61,188 bases of DNA from Streptomyces triticagri. GTDB lineage: Bacteria; Actinomycetota; Actinomycetes; Streptomycetales; Streptomycetaceae. The stretch is taken from NCBI RefSeq assembly GCF_003429565.1, contig NZ_QUAK01000068.1, forward strand, positions 1-61,188. Direction: 5' to 3'. Positions 9,919 to 22,147 of this stretch are shown one piece after another (position 1 is the stretch's first letter; every line of letters begins with the position of its first letter). The notes beneath the pieces are model-generated. The model did not search any database. It saw only the letters and a list, made by a program, of their open reading frames with translations, and had not been told where the DNA came from. Position numbers and translations under genes: made by a program.

Positions 9919-10763
9919 GTGGCCGACCCCGTTCCCGTGCTCGACGATCTGCGTGCGGAGAGTGCGGAACTCGACGCTCTCGTAGGGGAGTTGAGTCCGG
10001 CTGACTGGGCGCGGTCCACCCCTGCGCCGGGGTGGACGGTCACCCATCAGATCGCCCATCTCGCCTGGACGGACGAGGTGGCCCTGGTCGCCGTGACCGA
10101 CCCGGACGCCTTCGCCAAGGAGGTCGAGAAGGCGCTCGCGGCGCCGCACGAATTCGTCGACGAGGGCGCCGAGCGAGGCGCGGTACTGCCACCCGACGAG
10201 CTGCTCGCGCGCTGGCGGCACGGCCGTGAGGCGCTGCAGCTGGCGCTGCGCGAGGCCCCGCCCGGCACCCGTTGTCCCTGGTACGGGCCGCCGATGAGTG
10301 TCGCCTCGATGGCGACCGCGCGCCTGATGGAGACCTGGGCGCACGGGCAGGACGTGGCCGACGCCTTCGCGGTGCGGCGGGTGCCCACGGCGCGGCTCCG
10401 GCACGTCGCACGCATCGGCGTACGTGCCCGTGACTACGCCTACGTGGTGCGGGAACTGACGCCTCCCGAAGCCGAGTTCCGTATCGAGCTGGCCGCGCCG
10501 GACGGCGGTGAGCCGTGGACGTACGGTCCGCCGGACGCAGTTCAGCGCGTGACCGGGCCGGCGCTCGACTTCTGCCTCCTGGTCACCCAGCGTGCCCACC
10601 GGGACGACCTGGCCCTGCGGGCCGATGGGGCCGAGGCGGACCGGTGGCTGGACATCGCCCAGGCCTTCGCGGGCCCGCCCGGGCAGGGACGTGCACCGAA
10701 GACCGCGCACACGACGGACGGCACAGCCGCTGCCGACCCCACCGCCCCAGAGGACGGCGGACG

Positions 10764-10767
<4 letters not shown>
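9919..10767 (+). CDS. TIGR03084-family metal-binding (mycothiol-dependent isomerase-like) protein
   Basis: A 282-residue member of the DinB/MDMPI fold. The N-terminal four-helix region carries likely metal-ligand motifs HQIAHLAWTD and METWAHGQDVAD. The relatives I recall (TIGR03084) sit with acyl-CoA metabolism genes in actinobacteria. GTG start with GAGGGGAG upstream. Its stop overlaps the AtuA-like ATG (ATGA), so translation is probably coupled. Its biochemical role is not established; a mycothiol-linked isomerase or transferase step is an inference. Confidence 0.85.
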
Positions 10768-12614
<1,847 letters not shown>

Positions 12615-12669
12615 CCCTCCGAGCCTCGGCCGATCCCACTGTCCGCCCAGCCACCCCGAAGGGATCCCC

Positions 12670-14268
<1,599 letters not shown>

Positions 14269-14276
14269 GGGACCAC

Positions 14277-16349
14277 GTGACTGAAGTGCGCATGCTTCGA
14301 AGGGTGTTGGTCGCCAATCGCGGCGAGATCGCCTGCCGCATCTTCCGCACCTGCCGGGAGCTGGGCATCGCCACGGCGGCGGTGTATTCGGATGCGGATG
14401 CCCAGGCTCTGCACGTACGGGAGGCGGACACGGCTGTGCGGCTGGCGGGCAGTGCGCCGGGAGAGACGTATCTGCGGGGCGATCTGCTGGTGCGGGCGGC
14501 GCTCGCGGCGGGAGCGGACGCGGTGCATCCGGGGTATGGATTCCTTTCCGAGAACGCGGAGTTCGCGCGTGCGGTCCTGGACGCCGGGTTGGTGTGGATC
14601 GGTCCGCCGCCTGCCGCGATCGAGGCGATGGCGTACAAGACGGACGCCAAGCGGATCATGCGGGATGCGGGGCTGACGCTGTTCGATGCGCTCGATCCCG
14701 AGGCGGTGACGGCAGGTGATCTGCCGGTTCTGGTGAAGGCGTCGGCGGGCGGCGGCGGGCGCGGTATGCGGGTCGTACGGGAACTCGACGCGCTGCCGGG
14801 AGAGTTGAAGGCGGCGAGCGCGGAGGCGGAGAGCGCCTTCGGTGACGGGCGGGTGTTCGTCGAGCCGTATGTGGAGCGTGGCCGGCATGTCGAGGTGCAG
14901 ATCCTCGCGGACGGTCAGGGCGGCGTGTGGACGCTCGGTACGCGTGACTGTTCGCTGCAGCGGCGGCATCAGAAGGTCGTCGAGGAGGCGCCGGCGCCGG
15001 GCCTCGGCGAGGCGCTGGAGCGGGAGATGGAGCGGGCCGCGGTCGCCGCGGCGAAGGCCATCGACTATGCGGGCGCCGGCACGGTGGAGTTCCTGGTCGC
15101 CGACGGGCGTGCGTACTTCCTGGAGATGAACACCCGGCTGCAGGTGGAACACCCGGTCACCGAGGCCGTGTTCGACATCGATCTGGTGGCGTGGCAGCTG
15201 CGTGTCGCCGAGGGGGCCCGGCTGCCGGAGGCTCCGCCGGCGCCCTCGGGGCGGCATGCGATCGAGGCCCGTCTGTACGCCGAGGATCCTGCGCGCGGCT
15301 GGGCGCCGCAGGCCGGTGTGCTGCACCGCTTCGATGTGCCGCTGGACGGGGACGGCATCCGGGTCGACTCCGGGTATGCCGGCGGCGACGAGATCGGTGT
15401 GCACTACGACCCGATGCTGGCCAAGGTCGTCGCCCATGGCGCGACCCGCGCCGAGGCCGCACGCCGGCTCGCGGGCGCCCTGGAACGCACCCGGATCCAC
15501 GGGCCGGTCACCAACCGCGAGCTGCTGGTGCGCAGCCTGCGGCATCCGGAGTTCCTCGCGGGCGAGGTGCACACCGGCTTCTACGACCGGCATCTGGACG
15601 GGCTGACCGCGCGGGCGGACGACGACGGCATGGACCGGTGTGCGGCGCTGGCGGCGGCGCTCGCGGACGGGCAGGGCCGCTCCCGCCTCGGAGTCGGCGG
15701 CTGGCGCAATCTGCCGTCCGCCCTGCAGACGAAGAGCTATCGCAGTGAGCCGGACGGCGCCGAGTTCGAGGTCGGCTACCGGATCACCCGGGACGGGATC
15801 GAAGGGCATCCCGGCGTCCGTCTCGTCGGCTCGGAGGCCGGGCGGACGGTGCTCGAAGTCGACGGCGTACGGCACGAGTTCCATGTCGTACGGCACGGGG
15901 GAGAGGAGCGGGGACGGGGTCCGGACCGGGTGTTCGTGGACAGCTCCACGCGCGCGTGGACCTTCGTCGCGCTGCCTCGTTTCGCCGACCCTGTGGAGCA
16001 GCGTGCTCCGGGGTCGCTGCTCGCCCCGATGCCCGGCACCGTCGTCCGGGTCGCGGACGGTCTGGCCGCCGGTGACGCGGTGCGGGCGGGCACGCCGCTG
16101 CTGTGGCTGGAGGCGATGAAGATGGAGCACCGCATCGTCGCGCCGGTCACCGGCACGCTCACCGCCCTGCATGCCGCTCCCGGCCGCCAGGTCGAGGTCG
16201 GCACGCTGCTCGCCGTCGTCGAACCGGACGGTGTCTCCGTACCGGGCGGCACAGCTGCTGATGTCTCCGTACCGGACGGCACAGCTGCCGACGCACCGAA
16301 TGCCGCAACCGATGCCGCACCCACCGACGCACAGGAGGACCCCGTATGA
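14277..16349 (+). CDS. acyl-CoA carboxylase alpha subunit (biotin carboxylase + BCCP)
   Basis: A 690-residue biotin-dependent enzyme. Order: biotin carboxylase N-domain (LVANRGEIACRIFRTC), ATP-grasp (VKASAGGGGRGMRVV, EMNTRLQVEHPVTE), C-domain, an intermediate region, and a biotinyl domain with AMKMEH in which Lys ~615 is the expected biotin site. GTG start eight bases after the beta-subunit stop, with a GAGGGACC ribosome site. A ~45-residue Ala/Thr/Asp tail follows the biotinyl domain and contains a 30-bp tandem duplication (16231-16290). Together with the beta subunit it probably carboxylates a branched enoyl-CoA such as 3-methylcrotonyl-CoA. Confidence 0.95.
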   Translation: MTEVRMLRRVLVANRGEIACRIFRTCRELGIATAAVYSDADAQALHVREADTAVRLAGSAPGETYLRGDLLVRAALAAGADAVHPGYGFLSENAEFARAVLDAGLVWIGPPPAAIEAMAYKTDAKRIMRDAGLTLFDALDPEAVTAGDLPVLVKASAGGGGRGMRVVRELDALPGELKAASAEAESAFGDGRVFVEPYVERGRHVEVQILADGQGGVWTLGTRDCSLQRRHQKVVEEAPAPGLGEALEREMERAAVAAAKAIDYAGAGTVEFLVADGRAYFLEMNTRLQVEHPVTEAVFDIDLVAWQLRVAEGARLPEAPPAPSGRHAIEARLYAEDPARGWAPQAGVLHRFDVPLDGDGIRVDSGYAGGDEIGVHYDPMLAKVVAHGATRAEAARRLAGALERTRIHGPVTNRELLVRSLRHPEFLAGEVHTGFYDRHLDGLTARADDDGMDRCAALAAALADGQGRSRLGVGGWRNLPSALQTKSYRSEPDGAEFEVGYRITRDGIEGHPGVRLVGSEAGRTVLEVDGVRHEFHVVRHGGEERGRGPDRVFVDSSTRAWTFVALPRFADPVEQRAPGSLLAPMPGTVVRVADGLAAGDAVRAGTPLLWLEAMKMEHRIVAPVTGTLTALHAAPGRQVEVGTLLAVVEPDGVSVPGGTAADVSVPDGTAADAPNAATDAAPTDAQEDPV
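16231..16290 (+). repeat. 30-bp tandem duplication in the 3' end of the biotin carboxylase gene
   Basis: Two adjacent 30-bp units (16231-16260, 16261-16290) differ at three positions and encode a repeated SVPxGTAAD peptide after the biotinyl domain. The period is a multiple of three, so the frame is kept. Confidence 0.9.
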
Positions 16350-17518
16350 GCACCCCCGGCACCGTCGTGGAGACCGAGGAGCAGCAGGCCCTCAGGGCCG
16401 CCGTCGCCGCCCTCGGCAAGCGCTACGGACGCGACTACGTGACCCGCCTCGTACGGGACGGCGGCCACCCCACCGAACTGTGGGCGGACGCCGCGAAGCT
16501 CGGCTACCTGGGGGTCAATCTGCCCGAGGAGTACGGCGGCGGGGGTGGCGGAATCGCGGAACTGTCCATAGTCCTCGAGGAGTTGGGTGCCGCCGGCTGT
16601 CCGCTTCTGATGATGGTCGTGTCGCCCGCGATCTGTGGCACGGTCATCTCCCGCTTCGGTACCGAGGAGCAGCGGCGTCAGTGGCTGCCGGGGCTCGCGG
16701 ACGGCAGCCTCACCATGGCGTTCGGCATCACCGAGCCCGATGCCGGATCGAACTCCCACCGGATCACCACCACCGCGCGCAGGGACGGCGATTCCTGGGT
16801 GCTCACCGGTCGCAAGGTGTTCGTCTCCGGTGTCGACATCGCGGACGCCACCCTGATCGTCGGCCGCACGGAGGACGCCCGCACGGGGCGGCTCAAGCCG
16901 TGCCTCTTCATCGTCCCGCGGGAGGCCGAGGGTTTCGCGCGGAATGCGATCGACATGGAACTGCAGGCTGCGGAGAAGCAGTTCGAGCTGGTCCTGGACG
17001 AGGTGCGGCTGCCCGCCGACGCGCTGGTCGGGGAGGAGGACGCGGGGCTGCTGCAGCTGTTCGCCGGTCTGAATCCGGAGCGCATCATGACCGCCGCCTT
17101 CGCCGTCGGCATGGGCCGCTACGCGCTGGAGCGTGCCGTGTCGTACGCGAAGGAGCGCAGTGTGTGGAAGGACGCCGCGATCGGCAGCCATCAGGCGATC
17201 GCGCATCCCCTGGCGCAGGCGCACATCGATCTGGAGCTGGCCCGCCTGATGATGCAGAAGGCGGCGCATCTCTACGACGCGGGTGACGACGTGGGGGCGG
17301 GTGAGGCCGCCAACATGGCCAAGTACGCGGCCGCGGAGGCCTGTGTGCGGGCCGTGGACCAGTCCGTGCACACACTGGGCGGGAACGGGCTCACGCGGGA
17401 GTACGGCCTGGCCTCGCTGATCACCGCGTCCCGGGTGGCGCGGATCGCGCCCGTCAGCCGGGAGATGATCCTCAATTACGTGTCCCATCAGACTCTGGGG
17501 CTGCCCAAGTCGTACTGA
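16346..17518 (+). CDS. acyl-CoA dehydrogenase (isovaleryl-CoA dehydrogenase-like catalytic position)
   Basis: A 390-residue flavoprotein. N-terminal helical domain, beta domain with FGITEPDAGSNS, and C-terminal helical domain with HTLGGNGLTREYG. The usual C-terminal catalytic EGT motif is absent (the segment reads RIAPVSREM). Instead LNPERIM puts a Glu where isovaleryl-CoA dehydrogenase carries its catalytic base. This fits a branched-chain acyl-CoA substrate upstream of the carboxylase. The ATG overlaps the previous stop, so it is the last gene of the 9.9-17.5 kb operon. Confidence 0.92.
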   Translation: MSTPGTVVETEEQQALRAAVAALGKRYGRDYVTRLVRDGGHPTELWADAAKLGYLGVNLPEEYGGGGGGIAELSIVLEELGAAGCPLLMMVVSPAICGTVISRFGTEEQRRQWLPGLADGSLTMAFGITEPDAGSNSHRITTTARRDGDSWVLTGRKVFVSGVDIADATLIVGRTEDARTGRLKPCLFIVPREAEGFARNAIDMELQAAEKQFELVLDEVRLPADALVGEEDAGLLQLFAGLNPERIMTAAFAVGMGRYALERAVSYAKERSVWKDAAIGSHQAIAHPLAQAHIDLELARLMMQKAAHLYDAGDDVGAGEAANMAKYAAAEACVRAVDQSVHTLGGNGLTREYGLASLITASRVARIAPVSREMILNYVSHQTLGLPKSY

Positions 17519-17596
17519 GTACGTACTGAGTACGCACCGAGCACGCACTGAGGACGCGGGGACCGGGACGTGGTGCGGGCGTCGGCTCCCTGTTCG

Positions 17597-17640
17597 TGAG
17601 AGCGCTCTCAGGTTAGTCTCGCGCCACTCCTGAGAGCGAC
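17597..17640. promoter_or_regulatory. LacI-type operator upstream of the secreted mannanase gene
   Basis: TGAGAGCGCTCTCA (17597-17610) is a perfect palindrome of the CebR/BglR kind (consensus TGGGAGCGCTCCCA), and a second half-site TGAGAGCGA lies at 17631. They sit 70-115 bp before the start of the glycoside hydrolase gene, so sugar-induced derepression is likely. The regulator is not in the window. Confidence 0.75.
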
Positions 17641-17711
17641 TCGTTCCGCTTGTGCCCGTCGCTCCGAGCGCTCGGTCTCTGACGTCTTCACACGAATCGG
17701 GAACCCTCACC

Positions 17712-18845
17712 ATGAAGATCCCGCACGACCGCTCGATGTCCCGACGTACTCTGCTCGGCGCCGTCCCGGTGACGGCCGCCGCCGTCGCCGGTGTCGCCGG
17801 CGCACCGGTCGCCGCGGCCGCGCCGGCACGGCCGCTTCCCGGTGCACGGCCGCGTCCCGGTGCACGTCCGCGGCCCGTCACGGGTCCGCTGCCGGACCAG
17901 GACCGCTACTTCGGCCTGTTCCGCGAGGTCCCCGACCAGTCGACCGTCCCGGACGGCGCGCTCGCCGACTTCGGCGCGGTGCCCGCCAGTGTCATGTGGT
18001 TCGACAGCTGGAGCAGGCAGGTCCCGTTCCCCGTCGACACGGCGCGGGCGCTGTGGCGCCGGCACGTGCTGCCGCACTACACCTGGGAGCCCTGGGACCC
18101 GGAACTGCCGCTCACCGACCCCGGGCAGATCACCCTCGCCGCCATCAACGACGGCGACTGGGACGACTACATAGCCGCACGCGGCCGAGAATTCGCCCGC
18201 TACGGCAAACCCCTGGTGGTGCGCTGGGGCCACGAGTTCAACGGCGACTGGTACCCCTGGTCGGTCGCCAACAACGGGCAGGACCCGAAGGCCTACGTGG
18301 CGGCGTACCGGCGCGTGCACCGCATCGTACGGGCGCAGCGCGCCCTCAACGTCCAGTGGTGCTGGGCCTACAACAACGGCCCCGCCCCGATCGCCGACTG
18401 GAACGACGAGCAACTCGCCTACCCCGGCGGCGACTACGTCGACTGGATCGGGATCGACGGCTACAACTGGGGCTTCGGACCGTCCTGGGAGCCGGACGTC
18501 GACCACTGGGAGAGCTTCGCCGACACGTTCGCCGACGCCTACGCGCGCGCCCGCGCGATCGACCCCCGAAAGCCCGTCATGCTGCCGGAGTTCGCCTCGA
18601 GCGAGGACGGCGGCGACAAGCCGGACTGGATCGCGACCATGATCGCGGAGCTGGAGGCCGGCCGCTTCCCGAATCTGCGCCTGCTCAACTGGTTCGACAT
18701 CGACAAGGAGGAGCGCTGGTCGCTGCCGCCGGGGCTGCCGCGGCTGCAGGACCTCGTCGGCGCGGGTACGCGGCGCCGCTGGGCCAAGGGGGCCGGCAGG
18801 GACGTCGCGGCCCTCGGGAGGCGCTACAGGCCGCTCCCGGACTGA
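17712..18845 (+). CDS. TAT-exported GH26-like beta-mannanase
   Basis: A 377-residue secreted glycoside hydrolase. The N terminus carries a twin-arginine signal (MSRRTLLGAVPVTAAAVAG) followed by a Pro/Arg-rich spacer (PGARPRPGARPRP). The catalytic core has WGHEFNGDWYPW with the likely acid/base Glu and MLPEFASSE with the likely nucleophile Glu, as in GH26 mannanases. It would cut beta-1,4-mannan outside the cell. ATG 17712 is used; the second ATG at 17736 would begin directly at the TAT motif. A LacI-type operator precedes it. Strictly, GH26 versus a related clan-A family needs a profile search. Confidence 0.85.
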   Translation: MKIPHDRSMSRRTLLGAVPVTAAAVAGVAGAPVAAAAPARPLPGARPRPGARPRPVTGPLPDQDRYFGLFREVPDQSTVPDGALADFGAVPASVMWFDSWSRQVPFPVDTARALWRRHVLPHYTWEPWDPELPLTDPGQITLAAINDGDWDDYIAARGREFARYGKPLVVRWGHEFNGDWYPWSVANNGQDPKAYVAAYRRVHRIVRAQRALNVQWCWAYNNGPAPIADWNDEQLAYPGGDYVDWIGIDGYNWGFGPSWEPDVDHWESFADTFADAYARARAIDPRKPVMLPEFASSEDGGDKPDWIATMIAELEAGRFPNLRLLNWFDIDKEERWSLPPGLPRLQDLVGAGTRRRWAKGAGRDVAALGRRYRPLPD

Positions 18846-19054
18846 TCCGAACCGTCCGCGTACGGGCGGGCGGCACGGGGCTCATACGGGGGTACGGTCT
18901 TGCCTCACCTGTCGGCCGGGGTCCGGCACAGGGCCCCGGGCGGCCGGGCCGGCACCGCAGGTCAGGTGAGGCGCGCAAGGCACGCAAGGTTCGTCATGTC
19001 CGCAAGGTTCGCCCCGTCCGTCCCCGTCCGCCACCGTTCGCCCCTGGAGGGACC

Positions 19055-20614
19055 GTGTTCCGCAGCCAGTACGCAGACGTCCCCGTCCTCGACGAGCCCA
19101 TCCACGAAGCCGTGCTCGGCCGGGCCGCCGACTTCGGTGACACCCCGGCCCTGATCGACGGTGTCGCCGGCACCACCTTCACGTACGCCCAACTGGACAC
19201 CTTCCACCGGCGGATCGCCGCCGCCCTTGCCGAGTCCGGTCTCGGCAAGGGCGATGTGCTGGCCCTGCACAGCCCCAACACGGTCGCCTATCCGGCGGTC
19301 TTTTTCGCGGCCACGCGCGCGGGGGCCTCGGTCACCACGGTCCATCCCCTCGCCACCCCCGAGGAGTTCGCCAAGCAGCTCACCGACTCGGGGGCGACCT
19401 GGATCGTCACCGTGTCCCCGCTCCTGGGCGCCGCCCGCGCGGCCGCCGAGATCTGCGGCGGCATCCGGGAGATCCTCGTCTGCGACCAGGCCGAGGGGCA
19501 CCGCAGCATCCTGGACCTGATCGGCTCCACCGCGCCGGAGCCGGCCGTGGCCGTCGACCCGGCCGAGGACGTCGCGGTCCTGCCGTACTCGTCCGGCACC
19601 ACCGGCACGCCCAAGGGCGTGATGCTCACGCACCGTTCCATCGCCACCAACCTGGCCCAGCTGTATCCGACGATGCCGGTCGGCGAGGGTGAGCGGATCC
19701 TCGCGGTCCTGCCGTTCTTCCACATCTACGGCCTGACCGCCCTGATGAACGCCCCGCTGCGGCACGGCGCCACCGTGGTCGTCCTGCCCCGCTTCGAACT
19801 CGACACGTTCCTCGCGGCCATCGAGAAGCACCGCATCACCGGCCTGTACGTCGCCCCGCCGATCGTGCTCGCCCTCGCCAAGCACCCGGCCGTCGCCGAC
19901 TACGACCTGTCCTCGCTGAAGTTCATCCTCAGTGCCGCGGCCCCGCTGGACGCCGGGCTCGCCGCGGCCTGCTCCGAGCGGCTCGGGCTGCCGCCGGTGG
20001 GCCAGGCGTACGGCATGACGGAACTCTCGCCCGGCACCCACGTCGTGCCACTGGGCGCCGAGAGTCCGCCGCCCGGCACCGTCGGCAAACTCATCGCCTC
20101 CACCGAGATGCGCATCGTGTCCCTCGACGACCCGGCCGAGGACGTCCCCGTCGGCGAGCGCGGCGAGATCCTCATCCGCGGTCCTCAGGTCATGAAGGGC
20201 TATCTGGGCAGGCCGCAGGCGACCGCCGACATGATCGACGCGGACGGCTGGGTGCACACCGGGGACATCGGCCAAGTGGACGACGACGGTTGGTTGTTCG
20301 TCGTCGACCGGGTCAAGGAACTCATCAAGTACAAGGGCTACCAGGTGGCGCCGGCCGAACTGGAGGCGCTGCTGCTCACCCATCGCGACATCGCCGACGC
20401 CGCGGTGATCGGCGTCTACGACGAGGAGGGCAACGAAGTGCCGAAGGCCTACGTCGTCCCGCAGCCGGGCAGTGGACTCACCGCGGGCGACGTCACCGAC
20501 TACGTGGCCGAACGCGTCAGCCCGTACAAGAAGATCCGGCGCGTCGAGTTCGTCGAGGCCGTGCCGCGGGCCGCGAGCGGCAAGATCCTCCGCCGCGAAC
20601 TGCGTGAACGGTGA
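19055..20614 (+). CDS. 4-coumarate/cinnamate:CoA ligase-like AMP-forming ligase
   Basis: A 519-residue adenylate-forming enzyme. Motifs: YSSGTTGTPKGVMLTH (ATP loop), QAYGMTELSPGTH, GWVHTGDIG and a C-terminal PRAASGKILRREL with the catalytic Lys. GTG start after GGAGGGA. It activates an aryl or fatty acid to its CoA thioester. From memory the S. coelicolor cinnamate:CoA ligase (SCO4383) sits in the same context, beside an enoyl-CoA hydratase gene. The stop codon lies inside the first unit of a 19-bp tandem array. Confidence 0.92.
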   Translation: MFRSQYADVPVLDEPIHEAVLGRAADFGDTPALIDGVAGTTFTYAQLDTFHRRIAAALAESGLGKGDVLALHSPNTVAYPAVFFAATRAGASVTTVHPLATPEEFAKQLTDSGATWIVTVSPLLGAARAAAEICGGIREILVCDQAEGHRSILDLIGSTAPEPAVAVDPAEDVAVLPYSSGTTGTPKGVMLTHRSIATNLAQLYPTMPVGEGERILAVLPFFHIYGLTALMNAPLRHGATVVVLPRFELDTFLAAIEKHRITGLYVAPPIVLALAKHPAVADYDLSSLKFILSAAAPLDAGLAAACSERLGLPPVGQAYGMTELSPGTHVVPLGAESPPPGTVGKLIASTEMRIVSLDDPAEDVPVGERGEILIRGPQVMKGYLGRPQATADMIDADGWVHTGDIGQVDDDGWLFVVDRVKELIKYKGYQVAPAELEALLLTHRDIADAAVIGVYDEEGNEVPKAYVVPQPGSGLTAGDVTDYVAERVSPYKKIRRVEFVEAVPRAASGKILRRELRER

Positions 20615-20736
20615 GAGAGCCAATGAACGTTGAGGGATCCGCTCAACGTTGAGAGAAGCATGAACGTTGAGAGATCCCCTGAACGTCGAAAGAACCGCTC
20701 AACGTCGAAAGAACCGCTCAACGTAGAGATACCCGG
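20605..20736. repeat. seven-unit 19-bp tandem array between CoA ligase and enoyl-CoA hydratase genes
   Basis: Units begin at 20605, 20624, 20643, 20661, 20680, 20699 and 20718, i.e. 19 bp each except one of 18. All start T[GC]AACG and most continue T[TC]GA[GA]. Some contain the palindrome CTCAACGTTGAG. The first unit includes the CoA ligase stop codon and the last ends 16 bp before the next GTG. It may be a multi-site operator for the downstream TetR or a slipped-strand expansion. Confidence 0.85.
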
Positions 20737-20752
20737 ACAGGGAGAACAGCAC

Positions 20753-21481
20753 GTGATCAAGCACAGTCACAGCCGGGGCGTCAGCACCCTGACTCTGGAC
20801 GCCCCGGCCCGCCGCAACGCCCTGTCGGGACCGCTGGTCGAGGCGCTCACCAAGGCGCTCGCGGACTGCGGCAGCGACGCGCGCGTGCGGGCCGTCGTCC
20901 TGACCCACACCGGCGAGACGTTCTGCGCCGGCGCCGACCTCAAGGAGCCCTGCAGCCCGTACGCGTTCGTCGCCCTCATGCGACAGATCGTGGAGCTGCC
21001 CAAGCCCGTCGTCGCGCGCGTCGACGGGCATGTGCGGGCCGGCGGCCTCGGCCTGCTCGCCGCCTGCGATCTCGCACTCGCCTCACCCGGCTCCGACTTC
21101 GCACTCACCGAGGTACGCATCGGAGTGGCACCCGCGGTGATCTCGCTGACCCTGCTGCCCCGCATGGACCCGCGCGCGGTCGAGCGCCACTACCTCACGG
21201 GCGAACGCTTCGACGCCCGGCAGGCTGCGGCGGCCGGTCTGCTCACCGAGGTCGCCGACGACGTGGACGCCGCCCTGGACACCGTGCTCGAGGCGTTCCG
21301 CAAGGCCGCACCGGGGGGCCTGGCGGCCGCGAAGCGCCTTGTCACCGCTAGAGTCCTGCAGGCCTTCGACGAGCACGCGGAGGACTACGTGCAGCGTTCC
21401 GCGACGCTGTTCGCGTCCGCCGACGCCCGCGAGGGCATGACCGCCTTCCTCGAACGACGGGATCCCGGATGGGTGCTGTGA
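20753..21481 (+). CDS. enoyl-CoA hydratase/isomerase family protein
   Basis: A 242-residue crotonase-fold protein. FCAGADLKEP and GHVRAGGLGLLAACD give the oxyanion hole; a Glu in LTEVRIGVAP matches one of the two catalytic Glu positions, but the first (GGxxE) is missing, so it may not be a simple hydratase. The GTG at 20753 follows GGGAGA and the tandem array. It overlaps the TetR gene by 4 bp (GTGA), so ligase, hydratase and TetR form one unit. Likely acts on the CoA ester made by the upstream ligase. Confidence 0.9.
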   Translation: MIKHSHSRGVSTLTLDAPARRNALSGPLVEALTKALADCGSDARVRAVVLTHTGETFCAGADLKEPCSPYAFVALMRQIVELPKPVVARVDGHVRAGGLGLLAACDLALASPGSDFALTEVRIGVAPAVISLTLLPRMDPRAVERHYLTGERFDARQAAAAGLLTEVADDVDAALDTVLEAFRKAAPGGLAAAKRLVTARVLQAFDEHAEDYVQRSATLFASADAREGMTAFLERRDPGWVL

Positions 21482-22059
21482 CCCCTGCCGACCGCGCGCC
21501 CAAGCAGGACCGCAGCCGCGCCACCCGACAGCGCCTCCTGGAGGCCGCCGTCTGCTGTCTCGCCGAGCACGGCTGGGCGGGCTCCACGGTGTCCGCCGTC
21601 GCCGAACGCGCCGGCGTCTCGCGCGGGGCGGCGCAACACCACTTCCCGACCCGCGAGGACCTGTTCACGGCGGCCGTCGAGTACGTCGCCGAGCAGCGCT
21701 CCCAGGCGCTGCGCGAACTGCCCGTGCAGGGGCGTGCCGCCGTCGTGCACGCGCTCGTGGACCTGTACACCGGGCCGTTCTTCCGCGCCGCCCTGCAGCT
21801 GTGGGTGGCCGCCTCCAACGAACCGCAGCTGCACGCGCGCGTGACCGAACTCGAGGCCCGCGTCGGCCGCGAGACCCACCGCATCGCCGTCGAACTGCTC
21901 GCCGCCGACGAACAGCGCCCCGGCGTACGGGAGACCGTCCAGGGGCTGCTCGACATGGCCCGCGGACTCGGTCTGGCCAACCTCCTCACGGACGACACCG
22001 CGCGCCGCGAACGCGTCGTCGGCGAGTGGGCGCTCATCATCGAGCGCACCCTGGAGTGA
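21478..22059 (+). CDS. TetR-family transcriptional regulator
   Basis: About 193 residues. The helix-turn-helix is clear (RLLEAAVCCLAEHGWAGST, then VAERAGVSRGAAQHHF), followed by an all-helical ligand domain. The GTG at 21478 overlaps the hydratase stop by 4 bp; an in-frame ATG at 21469 is the alternative. As the last gene of the ligase-hydratase unit it is the natural local repressor, with an acyl- or aryl-CoA as plausible ligand. The 19-bp array upstream of the hydratase is its best candidate site in view. Confidence 0.92.
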   Translation: MTPADRAPKQDRSRATRQRLLEAAVCCLAEHGWAGSTVSAVAERAGVSRGAAQHHFPTREDLFTAAVEYVAEQRSQALRELPVQGRAAVVHALVDLYTGPFFRAALQLWVAASNEPQLHARVTELEARVGRETHRIAVELLAADEQRPGVRETVQGLLDMARGLGLANLLTDDTARRERVVGEWALIIERTLE

Positions 22060-22147
22060 ACCGCGCCCTGGAGTGAACCGCTCCCCGGAGCGCCCGCGCG
22101 CCCTGGACTGCCCACGTTCCCTGGACCGATCCGCACCCGCGACGGTT

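Noticed and set aside
17615..17630. Iron box (DmdR1 site) near GGTTAGTCTCG
   Set aside because: Only a partial half-site; the adjacent LacI palindrome explains the region better.
20605..20736. CRISPR array
   Set aside because: Units are directly adjacent with no spacers, only 18-19 bp, and no cas gene is near.
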